From Cymbomonas tetramitiformis (Eukaryota; Chlorophyta; Pyramimonadophyceae; Pyramimonadales; Pyramimonadaceae): a stretch of 64,000 bases of DNA. The position numbers and the translations under genes are program-made. The notes beneath the pieces were generated by a model that was given only the letters and a program-made list of their open reading frames with translations, did no database searches and had not been told where the DNA came from. The stretch spans positions 62,001 to 126,000 of the forward strand of contig LGRX02035483.1 in the NCBI GenBank assembly GCA_001247695.2, in the 5' to 3' direction. Of this stretch, positions 55,695 through 63,904 are shown piece after piece (within the stretch, counting starts at the first letter, position 1; the number at the start of each line of letters is the position of its first letter).

Positions 55695-56780
55695 ATGGAC
55701 ACGCTTTTTTACAAGGTGTATAATTTCGTACTTTTCGCTTTGTTTTACGTGCAAGCGACGACAATGGTCTGCTTGTCACCCGTCGGAGAGGTTTCAGTGA
55801 CGCAAGCGTACACGCATTACAGTGATGAAGGTCGAGTCTTGGAAGCTAAACACACCGTTCTCTTCGACGTGGACGTCGTGTCCCTAGTACATATTTTTTT
55901 GTTGACGAGCGCGTCACAGCATCTGGTTTACGCGCTCCAGTACACTTTCGTGCCCAAAAGCTTAGTAGCGCACGCGAACGAGTTCGGCGTTTTTTGGGTA
56001 CGATGGAGCGACTACGTACTGACAGCGCCTGTGATGATGGTCGTCGTGGGCATTATGAACGCAATTTTCGACGTCGTGGTGCTTGCGACTTTATTTGGAT
56101 GCATATTTGCCACTCTCGGGCTTGGCGTGCTTTCTGACGTTCTGGTCGCTACATGCATCGTATCCACGCAAAGCAATCAGACCTCGCGGGACAACAAAGC
56201 TTTGCGCGTGGTGCACGAGAATCCGCACGACTCGGTTTGGTTGACATATTTACTTGTGTGCGTTTGGTCGGTTCCGCCGAACATTCTTGTGATATACTTC
56301 GTCACGTCACGGGTTCCGTTGTACGTCATAACGTCGACCGCTATTGTCACGGGGTACATGTGCGTAGTGCTGCGCCTGTCGGACAACGGCTGCGGGACGG
56401 TGCGTGCTTTTTGGTCTCTTCAAAAAGAGGCGGCGTGTGCAACGGCCAAAGTTACGTTCGCGCTCGCATGCCTACCCTGCGTCTACGCTTGGGCGGTTGT
56501 TTTCGGCAACTTCGCAGCCACCTTGTACAAGAGCGAGGAGAATCCGCCAGAGTTTGTTTACGCAATAAACATCGTTCTGCTACTCCTATTTTTGGGCCCA
56601 TTTCCGTACATTCACTACGCAAGTATAGAAGAGGCGTGCAGGCGCATATCAGACGAAAGCAGTAAGCTTTATTACGAAACGAGTCACGCCATGTTCGGAT
56701 TTGTTAGCAAAAGCGCGCTAGCATGGTTAGTGTATTGGGGTATTCGTCGAATTCAGGATGACGTGGACGTTGTAAACTGA
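55695..56780 (+). CDS. Heliorhodopsin (viral)
   Basis: 361 residues from the only upstream ATG (55695). Seven membrane helices. Helix C carries RWSDYVLTAPVMM (103-115), matching the heliorhodopsin R-W-x-E-Y signature but with D106 in the usual Glu counterion position. Helix F is PPEFVYAINIVLLLLF, close to the family's x-x-F-V-Y-A-I. Helix G is FVSKSALAWLVYW with the Schiff-base lysine K339. The long loop after helix A (about 26-60) fits the extended A-B loop of the family. Heliorhodopsins are inverted-topology, retinal-binding light sensors or, in some viruses, ion channels. At 361 residues it is larger than cellular versions (~250-280) because of longer loops around 155-180 and 275-325. Viral heliorhodopsins are known from haptophyte viruses and mirusviruses. 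Confidence 0.9.
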   Translation: MDTLFYKVYNFVLFALFYVQATTMVCLSPVGEVSVTQAYTHYSDEGRVLEAKHTVLFDVDVVSLVHIFLLTSASQHLVYALQYTFVPKSLVAHANEFGVFWVRWSDYVLTAPVMMVVVGIMNAIFDVVVLATLFGCIFATLGLGVLSDVLVATCIVSTQSNQTSRDNKALRVVHENPHDSVWLTYLLVCVWSVPPNILVIYFVTSRVPLYVITSTAIVTGYMCVVLRLSDNGCGTVRAFWSLQKEAACATAKVTFALACLPCVYAWAVVFGNFAATLYKSEENPPEFVYAINIVLLLLFLGPFPYIHYASIEEACRRISDESSKLYYETSHAMFGFVSKSALAWLVYWGIRRIQDDVDVVN

Positions 56781-56871
56781 GATTGCCGACCGCGCGCGCC
56801 TGTCCGTGCATCGCATCAGGAACGAGTGAAAGATCGTCACACCACAGCAAGTCGCTTTGCACGTGCTCGCT

Positions 56872-58521
56872 TTACGCAGCGTTTTTTGTATATCGACGCT
56901 TGGACTTCGAGCAGTGTTTGGTGCTGCCGCTGGCCTTGGGCGATGGCAGAGGTTCCCTTTTATTCTTGCGCGACGATCGCGTCTCGCCTTCGTCGAGATC
57001 GGTGCTCAACAGTCCCTTCGCAAAGTCCCAGGCGTTGGCGTTTTTGCGTAAAGCGTAGTAGAAAGCGATGTCCGCTTTGCTGGAAGTATCCACCAGAACG
57101 CCTTTGAAATCGACGAGTCTTAATCCTTCCAGCGTACGGCACCGCGACAGGGCGACGTAAAAAGCCTTGTTATGAAAAATGTCGTTGCAATGCACAACCA
57201 GTTTGTCCACTTGAGAACCTTGCGCCTTGTACACCGTGGTAGCCCATGCCAACACGAGAGGCATATACCACACCTCGCACCGTTCTTGCACGCTTGTTTT
57301 TGTCATGCACGCGTAGACCTGTCGACTGGGGTGCATCGCGACCACGGATGCGTCGTCGTCGTCAAACCGTACGTGCACTCGGACGTTGTCAACCAACAAC
57401 AGATACTCGTGGTCGAGTTGGCACTCTCCATCCGGACCGATCATATCGACGACGGTGCCGATACGACCGTTCTTCATTCTCGGATCGCCGTAGTCGTACA
57501 GATTCTTGTTGATCATGACACGGGAGCCCACTCGGAGTACCAGTGTCTGCACATCCTTCACGTGATCCCTCTTACAGAAATCGTCCAGCTGTTCGCTGAT
57601 GCGACCCATGGTTTGCGGATGCCGCTCCGATAGGGGCATTGTGGTCCACTCCGGAATTTTGTCCTTTCGCGACTCGGATTCGACGATCCAGCGTTTGACT
57701 GCCGTGAGTTTTAATTCGAGATTGCCGTCAAGCTGTTTCATCATGCGATCGTTAATGTCGAATGCCAATCGATTCCCGCAGAGGTGTAGTGGCTGCTCTC
57801 CGGACGACGCGGAAATGTCAAAGGACAGCACGCTTCGTTGTTTCAGGAGCGACGTGTCCTCGGGGGTGGTGTTTCCGACCCGCAGTCTGCTCAAAAGATT
57901 TTTAAAGTCGGATTGGCTTTGACGCATATTCTCTTCCAGAAGCACCACTTTAAATTTTCCTTCGAGCATCAAAGAGCTCCTGTATAGCTTTTCCTCCGCG
58001 TCGCCGACAGCGTCCAGCTGCAAAAAGTCTCCGCATAGAAGGACGCGGACTCCTCCCATAAAAAGGTTCGGCTCCTCGCGAACCAGTCTGAAAAGCTTGT
58101 CCAGTATGAACAACTTGACACTCTTAAGCGTGGACACCTCGTCGATCGTCAGTATACCGCAGCTGCGAACCTGAAGCCAACGATCGTCATCGGGATGTCG
58201 CTTCATCAACTTTCGCACTTGCGCCTCACACTCTTGCGGGTTCTCGCATATGCTCACGCCCGCGAAAATACTATCCACCGTCACGCCCTCCACTTTTGCT
58301 GCCGCCATACCGTAAGGAGCCGCAATGATGGAACCTTTCGCGCTCACGTTGCGTTCGAACAACTTGTCCGTGTACACCCTGTTGCACAGTTTGATTATGG
58401 CGCTCTTGCCGGTGCCTCCCTCTCCAAGCAGCATGACGTTTCTGTTTTCGCGGACAACAGCTACGAGCGCTTCCTTTTGCATGCGGTTGAGGCTATCGTA
58501 TTTGCTGATCGCGTTAACCAT
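56872..58521 (-). CDS. PIF1-family SF1B DNA helicase
   Basis: 549 residues, ATG at 58521. Helicase motifs in order: LNRMQKEALVAV (Q-like motif), Walker A GEGGTGKS (33-40), motif Ia IIAAPYGMAAA, Walker B LTIDEVS (D127, E128), motif III LLCGDFLQLDAVGD, LLEENMRQ (motif IV), a GRIGTVVD strand, WATTVYKAQGSQVD (motif V) and YVALSRCRTLEGLRL (motif VI). These define the PIF1/RecD2 group. The protein is short and compact, with a basic Lys/Arg C-terminus (KNKREPLPSPK) that may direct it to the nucleus. It would unwind DNA at forks, G-quadruplexes or RNA-DNA hybrids; the window itself carries G-runs suited to G-quadruplex formation. It converges with the heliorhodopsin gene. Confidence 0.92.
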   Translation of the reverse strand: MVNAISKYDSLNRMQKEALVAVVRENRNVMLLGEGGTGKSAIIKLCNRVYTDKLFERNVSAKGSIIAAPYGMAAAKVEGVTVDSIFAGVSICENPQECEAQVRKLMKRHPDDDRWLQVRSCGILTIDEVSTLKSVKLFILDKLFRLVREEPNLFMGGVRVLLCGDFLQLDAVGDAEEKLYRSSLMLEGKFKVVLLEENMRQSQSDFKNLLSRLRVGNTTPEDTSLLKQRSVLSFDISASSGEQPLHLCGNRLAFDINDRMMKQLDGNLELKLTAVKRWIVESESRKDKIPEWTTMPLSERHPQTMGRISEQLDDFCKRDHVKDVQTLVLRVGSRVMINKNLYDYGDPRMKNGRIGTVVDMIGPDGECQLDHEYLLLVDNVRVHVRFDDDDASVVAMHPSRQVYACMTKTSVQERCEVWYMPLVLAWATTVYKAQGSQVDKLVVHCNDIFHNKAFYVALSRCRTLEGLRLVDFKGVLVDTSSKADIAFYYALRKNANAWDFAKGLLSTDLDEGETRSSRKNKREPLPSPKASGSTKHCSKSKRRYTKNAA

Positions 58522-58682
58522 TGTTTTGCGCGCAGAAAATCGGGGTTGTGAATAGGGTTAAACTCTGTTTTTTCGCGCGCGGAAATTCAACTGCGCGTTA
58601 CGACTCGTGTTTGTTCTTCGCGTGCAAAAAAAAGTTGCACACGACAAGCCGAATTCCTACGCGAATGTTTTCGCACGCGCGG

Positions 58683-58691
58683 TATAAATAC
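58683..58691 (+). promoter_or_regulatory. TATA box for the 58849 gene
   Basis: TATAAATAC, about 160 bp upstream of the ATG at 58849, in the divergent gap with the helicase gene. Confidence 0.5.
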
Positions 58692-58848
58692 ACAAGTTCG
58701 ATCGACTTGACGCGATTTTATTGGTCGATCGATCTTCCGACGGCATCGCGGAGATGTTTGATCAGCAGTTCTCACACGTCGAGCGCAAATTTTCCTGGTG
58801 ATAAAAAGATTGCTTCGCGGATAAACTTGCCACAAACAATCCTTCATT

Positions 58849-59268
58849 ATGTCCAAGGCCACTGCCCACACGTCAGATCTTCAGAATGTCTTAGATGCGC
58901 ACTTGAAGTTGTGCAATACGGGTGTACGATTGCGGCCGGATGTGAATGACAACATGCTTGAAGAACACAGGGCAGTGATACGGACGTTATCGGAAATCAT
59001 TAAAGACGGAAAACTGTTCGACGTGTTCGATCGGATTGCTGTCATTTACAAGGCTAACATGACTCCGACGAATTCTTCGGGTGTAGACGTGTTGCAAGAG
59101 GATTCTACCGTTTTGCAGCAGATGCGGGAATACATTTTTTACGTCAAGTTTATGATTATCACGCACGGCGAGAATAATAAAGGCGCCGATCAACCTGTGA
59201 CATACACAGCGGAATCCGCAAATGATCTGTGGAATGGGATTTGTGCGAAGAATCAAGACAATAGATAG
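58849..59268 (+). CDS. Small helical protein (139 aa)
   Basis: 139 residues, ATG at 58849. Predominantly alpha-helical and soluble (LEEHRAVIRTLSEIIKDGKL; LQQMREYIFYVKFMIITHG). No Cys-based zinc site, TM helix or recognised motif. A small capsid or tegument protein would fit, but nothing shows it. Confidence 0.7.
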   Translation: MSKATAHTSDLQNVLDAHLKLCNTGVRLRPDVNDNMLEEHRAVIRTLSEIIKDGKLFDVFDRIAVIYKANMTPTNSSGVDVLQEDSTVLQQMREYIFYVKFMIITHGENNKGADQPVTYTAESANDLWNGICAKNQDNR

Positions 59269-59299
59269 GCAGGTTTTGGGCGTTACGCGTGCATGTACA

Positions 59300-59432
59300 C
59301 GTCTTTTGGAGTGGCCTGTCGGTAGGTGTGGGAATTCTTTGCGAGAGTGGCACCGCCACCTTTTACAGTGTTTATAATATTATTGTTGTGTCTTGGCAAT
59401 GTAATCTTCAAAATCTCACCGCCAAAACATAT
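59300..59432 (+). repeat. Copy of the ~100-bp intergenic element (forward)
   Basis: GGTGTGGGAATTCTTTGCGA, CCTTTTACAGTGTTTATAAT, GTCTTGGCAATGTAATCTTC and ACCGCCAAAAC; downstream of the 59268 stop. Confidence 0.65.
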
Positions 59433-59530
59433 CTGCAGATACCTGTTCCTTACACAAACTTGCTCTTAATATCCACTCCCCACGAACCCCGTCTCTGAGA
59501 CAATCTACGTACGCGAAGGTACGATTGTCG

Positions 59531-61507
59531 CTACCTGCGTTTCCGTTGCACGTATGTGTCGGTTTCGCGCATGTAGTACTTCGAAGTCTCGTTCACGCGT
59601 TCGTGCAACTGCGCTTTTGGCATGATCAAAACACCTGTCTCGTCGGCGTTCGTGCGCATCCAGTTTCGGTAATGCGCCGAGCAGAAGGGCAGAAGTTCGT
59701 AAGTGCTTGAATCCGAAAACTCCTTCACTTTCACAGAATGTGAGTTTTTTTTGTTGCGCAGAGGCTCCTCGCAGTGCGCGCATTTACGCGCGGGTGCCCG
59801 GTCTTTGCTGTTAGCTTTGACGACACCACTTTCCGAATTCTCACCCAGGAGCGGAGGTCCTTGCGCGACGCACGCGGGACATTTTCGTGTCGTGGCACTG
59901 TCGGAGAGTAGATGAATCGGGTCGATCTTGACCAATCTTCCACAGCAGGGAGACACCGCGTAAGCTTGATTGTGGATTACGCACATGAAGGAGCTCGGGT
60001 TGTCTTCGGTGCACAAGACTAGGCGCAGCAGAGGAACTCTCTCTTGAATGCGACATCGGTGATTAGCGCAATAGAAACAGTCATTACTCAGATCTACTGA
60101 GGTCATGTCCATTCCATGGTCTCCGTCCTCTATGACGTTTTTGACCTCCTGGCACGCGACGCAATAATACAATGTACAAATATCTGTGATGGTCGATTTG
60201 CAAAGAGAGGTGTCGCTGGTAGAAAGATGAGTGCGCGCCGCGTTTCTTTGCATGACGGTGATTTCTCTGGGAAGTTTGATGAGGCCAGGAGCAAAACACG
60301 TTCCGAGCATAAAGGCTGCCGTGATGGTGTAGTTCTTCCACACCTGCTTTTCCTCTTGGTGCTCTGTATGCACGTCTGTTTGATACGCGTCATCTTGACT
60401 GTGCTGCGCGAGCTGATAAACCTGGTTCCTCACGGTGCGAAGAATATAGTACAGATCCACGTCGCAGCTCGTAGGCACGAAGCACGCGCAGTCGGTAGAC
60501 GGTAAAGTCGAGCGCTCTACGTTGTCTAGGAGCGCGTCGGTTCTGAGCAAGTTTTCGCGACAGGGATGCTGCGAATTGAAGGTGGGCAGACTCGGGATGC
60601 ACGTCGGCAGAGGTAGTCGCGGTATCGTTCTGTTTGTCATTTTCATGTGAGTGCTGCATCGATGCATGTAGTCGAACAACATATCGTGTCGATTCTGCGA
60701 GGTCAAACGAGTGTCGATGGTTTTGAAGGCCTCGATGGAAATGGTATATCGAGCCATGTTGACCACGTTCGTGATGACCGAGACGATCGTGTTCCACTTA
60801 GGAACCAGGGTTTGCACAGTGTTGCTGAGGGCGTTGTTGGCTAAGACGGAGGCCATAATGTACTCTCTGATGCAAAAGAGGATGTACATGTCTTCGGCAC
60901 CCTTCGCGGAGATGTCTTCCAAAACACGCCGCACTACGTGTTTGGAGGCGTACACAAATCGACGGATGTTCGCAGACACCTTCACGTCGGAGCTTTGGAA
61001 ATTGCCCAAAATCCCGCAACAAACTACATCCGTCACGACGTGCAAAAGCAGTGGGCATTCTTTTATGTATCTGTGCAACACAGTGGTCAGCGATCGCATA
61101 TGACAGGCTCTCGGTATGCATTTGGTCATTATGTGACACAACAAACCGAGAAGACATTCCTTTTCTGATAGGTTTTGAATTTTTTTGAATTCTATTTTTT
61201 TCATCGCGGCGTCCACGGGGAACATCGCTTTGTAAATGACGTCCGTGATGTCGAGCATGTACTCGAAGGTCAACAGATATACAGGTTCGGACTGCACAGC
61301 GCGCAGCTCTCGCACTATGTGATAGTCCAGTAATAGGTACATCATGTGCAGAACTTTGTGAGGCGCCTCACTCCCGTGCGCTTCTATCAATCGTACGATC
61401 ATATCTTGCGCGCCTTTCGCATCTTGACTGTTTGTGTCTAAAAGCTCGTCAATATTGTCCACGCGGTGCATGAAGTAAGCGCGCAACACTCTCACCACGC
61501 CGTCCAT
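59531..61507 (-). CDS. Helical protein with C-terminal multi-CxxC zinc-binding region
   Basis: The frame is open to 61543 from a TTG; the first ATG is at 61507, giving 658 residues. The first ~400 residues are helical. The last ~250 contain a string of metal-binding pairs: YYCVAC, CFYCANHRC, CCG, CPAC, CAHC and PFCSAH, so several structural zinc sites are expected. Herpesvirus packaging proteins of the UL32 type also combine a helical body with scattered CxxC motifs at similar length, but this is only an analogy. It lies downstream of the spliced gene at 61600 on the same strand, 92 bp apart, with no TATA box of its own, so the two may share a transcript. Confidence 0.75.
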   Translation of the reverse strand: MDGVVRVLRAYFMHRVDNIDELLDTNSQDAKGAQDMIVRLIEAHGSEAPHKVLHMMYLLLDYHIVRELRAVQSEPVYLLTFEYMLDITDVIYKAMFPVDAAMKKIEFKKIQNLSEKECLLGLLCHIMTKCIPRACHMRSLTTVLHRYIKECPLLLHVVTDVVCCGILGNFQSSDVKVSANIRRFVYASKHVVRRVLEDISAKGAEDMYILFCIREYIMASVLANNALSNTVQTLVPKWNTIVSVITNVVNMARYTISIEAFKTIDTRLTSQNRHDMLFDYMHRCSTHMKMTNRTIPRLPLPTCIPSLPTFNSQHPCRENLLRTDALLDNVERSTLPSTDCACFVPTSCDVDLYYILRTVRNQVYQLAQHSQDDAYQTDVHTEHQEEKQVWKNYTITAAFMLGTCFAPGLIKLPREITVMQRNAARTHLSTSDTSLCKSTITDICTLYYCVACQEVKNVIEDGDHGMDMTSVDLSNDCFYCANHRCRIQERVPLLRLVLCTEDNPSSFMCVIHNQAYAVSPCCGRLVKIDPIHLLSDSATTRKCPACVAQGPPLLGENSESGVVKANSKDRAPARKCAHCEEPLRNKKNSHSVKVKEFSDSSTYELLPFCSAHYRNWMRTNADETGVLIMPKAQLHERVNETSKYYMRETDTYVQRKRR

Positions 61508-61599
61508 CAACTCGCTCTCTTGGATGTTCCGAAACTGATCCAACTTGGCGCTCGATGATACGACGTCCTTGCCATTGTGAGGTTTTGCAGTGTTGCGCG

Positions 61600-62693
61600 C
61601 TACCGAAAATACGGCCCTTGCGTGTTAAGTCTGATCGATTCGGGTGCCGTCCACTTCAGTTTGGATTGGTCGATCATCTTTATGCCGTCGGAGTTGACGC
61701 GCCACGAGAGTAAATGCTTCTCCGCGACGCACACGGATCCCGCCAGACCTTGAAACACCGGCGTGCTCTCGCGAGGTATCATAAACTCTGACGAGTACCC
61801 ATCCGAAGCGTTGCGTGGGTTCACGAAGCTGTTGATGATGATCGAAGCGTTCGAAAATTTATGCGTCGATTGGAGCATACACATGTAAGCGTAGTGTGTC
61901 TGCGTGCGCATACAGAGCAAGCACGGCCGCCGTTCCGTCGGTGGATGCCCGGTGTTATTGAAGACGTCCATCTCTTTGGGGTTCATGTACTCCTGAAGGA
62001 TTGTCCCACCGTGTACCTCGTGGCCTGCGCACGACGAACAAGCGGGTGTTGAATGCAGACTACTACCGAGCCCAGGTCTTCGTTTCATGTCTGCGCATCG
62101 ACATTCGAGATCGCTTGCACCCAGAATACGAAATGACGGTCCTTACCTTTTATCATGTGCGATAAACCTTGACATTGCTGTCCAAAAACACACGGACGCG
62201 TGCGCACTGTGGACCCATTTTTTAATCGAATCTCCACGGTCTCCGTAAGAAGCTTGCACTCGAAACTGTACGTTTGAGTGTGAATGACGTCGTGCACGTT
62301 GTGATACAGCACCTGGCTCGATTTGGATGTGTCTTTCGTGAAGTTAGACCCGCATAGTTTTAAAAGGTTCGAGTTTTCGATGAGACGTAATATGTTTATC
62401 AGCGGAGGATCCGAAATAAGCTCGTTCGGAATACCGTCAAAAGTTGTCCACGCTGATTTATTTCTTTTGCGTTTCGTTTCTCGGTCTTTCGCACTGACAC
62501 CTTTTTGAGTGTCCTTTTCGTGCTCGCCGAATGCGCGGTCCGTGTTGCTTGGCGCGTGCTTGTCATGGCAGGTTTCCGCGTCTTCGTTGCGGGTTTCTAA
62601 ATTGTCTCCACGATGAAAGAGGAGTTGCTTCCACGTGCTCGATATCGCTTTGTGAGAGCAAAGGGGTTCGGTGTGCGATTGCATCGCGTTCAT
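61600..62693 (-). CDS. Unrecognised two-exon protein (323 aa)
   Basis: Exon 1 62693-62147 (ATG at 62693) and exon 2 62024-61600. The two unspliced ORFs overlap by ATGA at 62085-62088, but a strong donor and acceptor join them more naturally. The N-terminal third is charged and probably disordered (GVSAKDRETKRKRNKS, a likely nuclear signal). The joined body reads through LSHMIKG|HEVHGGTILQ into RRPCLLCMRTQTHYAYMCML, with Cys pairs (CLLC) that may bind zinc, then a beta-rich C-terminus. A downstream acceptor at 62089 would also keep frame and retain 21 more residues. Family not recognised. Confidence 0.7.
62025..62146 (-). other. Predicted spliceosomal intron (122 nt)
   Basis: AAAAG then GTAAGG, the most canonical donor in the window; CGTGCGCAG acceptor; phase 1. 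Confidence 0.75.
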
Positions 62694-62715
62694 CTTTAAG
62701 AGTTGTTTTTTGGTA

Positions 62716-62825
62716 GGTGTGGGAATTTCACGGAAAGAATGTCTTCACTCTTCATATCGATCGTAATATCATTCTTATGTCTTTATATTCATCTTCATCG
62801 CACCGCCGAAGCAGGCCCACTAATT
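62716..62825 (+). repeat. Copy of the ~100-bp intergenic element (forward)
   Basis: GGTGTGGGAATTTCACGGAA, CTCTTCATATCGATCGTAAT, CATTCTTATGTCTTTATATT and CACCGCCGAAGCAGGCC. It lies in the 611-bp gap 62694-63304, which holds otherwise the hairpin at 63121 and a TATA box. Confidence 0.65.
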
Positions 62826-63120
62826 CTTACCCCTTACAAGCACTAACTCTTCAAAAGATTTGCAGGTAACAAGTCTGCGGTGCTCGTCACCGTGCGTTTC
62901 GAAACGGATACCACTCGTAACATCTGTGCTCATTTTTGTGGACGCAGAGAAAAAACAAGATACATTTCTTGCCTATCGTGGCATACCGATTTACGACTTT
63001 TGAAACCGGGCACGAATCGATGTTTTCGGATTGTGGCGAGGGTAGATTGTTCATATTGCGCGCCCTTCATATGTGCGGTTTTTGAGAGCTGCTGGCGGTG
63101 TTCGGACGGTCTTCCAAAAC

Positions 63121-63165
63121 TTCGCGCGCGCGAAGTAGGGGGGGGGGAGGTCTTCGCGCGCGCGT
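63121..63165. repeat. CG-rich hairpin with G10 run
   Basis: TTCGCGCGCGCGAAG arm, ten G (63138-63147), then CTTCGCGCGCGCG. The inner arms pair through CTTCGCGCGCGCG/CGCGCGCGCGAAG. Confidence 0.85.
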
Positions 63166-63236
63166 CACGTTTTTAAGAAGTACAATTCTCAACTGTTTTT
63201 GGATGTGACTAGATGTTACCCCAGTATGTGTCTGTG

Positions 63237-63245
63237 TATATATAC
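63237..63245 (+). promoter_or_regulatory. TATA box for the 63305 gene
   Basis: TATATATAC, about 60 bp upstream of the ATG at 63305. Confidence 0.65.
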
Positions 63246-63304
63246 GTGTGCGCGTGTCGACACGATACAACGTGTAGGGGTCAGATTGCGATGGTACTTT
63301 ATAG

Positions 63305-63904
63305 ATGTTTTGCGTAATAGGAATTTCCGCGCAATCAGTGACGCTTGCGCCCACACGTCCTGAGATTGAACCGGACACGCGGAAGCAGGCTGCGCAGTAC
63401 ATCGGTGCCAAACTGCAGAGTAATTTTACGTTATCGGAGGCGGTTGAATTGTACAATCTCGAGTGGAATGTGGTCCGTAGTTTATGTCCTGCTCATCCCC
63501 TTGACCTTCTCTTTCCTGCAAGCGAAGACAATGAGCCAAAACAATTGCTTGTGTCGGTATGCAAATATTTCACGAGACAATCCAAGCTGCAAGATCAATG
63601 GATACACCAAATTGATGAGAATCTTGCAAATAAAATCGGTATCACAGCAAAATGTATATCAAAAAATGGACTGAATTTTCAATATTTGTTTCGTATAAAT
63701 ATGTCGCTAGCTCGATTTGTGAGCGTTTTTGGAGACATCGACGCCGACTTTGATCGCAACGTCGGCTTCTTGACACCAGCTCAATTGCGGAAGTTAAATT
63801 GGGAACCTTTGACGTATTCAGACAAAACCCGACAACTTGACTTAGCGGAAATCGACAAACGCAAGAAGTGCCCACGGGCGATCAGAGTTGTTTTGAGCAT
63901 ATGA
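63305..63904 (+). CDS. Unrecognised protein (199 aa)
   Basis: 199 residues, ATG at 63305 with a well-placed TATA box. Helical N-terminal half (ETRKQAAQYIGAKLQ-like spacing; FTLSEAVELYNLEWNVVRSL), mixed C-terminal half ending in a basic tail (IDKRKKCPRAIRVVL). No TM segment and no catalytic motif. Function unknown. The remaining 96 bp to the window edge hold a TTTTGGCGGTAGC block of the intergenic element and no gene start. Confidence 0.7.
   Translation: MFCVIGISAQSVTLAPTRPEIEPDTRKQAAQYIGAKLQSNFTLSEAVELYNLEWNVVRSLCPAHPLDLLFPASEDNEPKQLLVSVCKYFTRQSKLQDQWIHQIDENLANKIGITAKCISKNGLNFQYLFRINMSLARFVSVFGDIDADFDRNVGFLTPAQLRKLNWEPLTYSDKTRQLDLAEIDKRKKCPRAIRVVLSI

Noticed and set aside
59531..61507. Calling the CxxC-rich protein a UL32 homolog
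   Set aside because: Only length and CxxC content agree; no alignable motif was seen, so it is kept as an analogy.
5405..62825. Treating the recurring intergenic elements as a CRISPR array
   Set aside because: Copies are dispersed, in both orientations, diverged and not separated by uniform spacers.
5575..63165. Interpreting the CG hairpins as rho-independent transcription terminators
   Set aside because: The TATA boxes and introns point to polymerase II transcription, and the G10-11 versions do not fit a terminator loop; kept as structural repeats.
62880..63176. 98-codon ORF before the hairpin at 63121
   Set aside because: No ATG at its start and it runs through the hairpin and G-run; likely chance.
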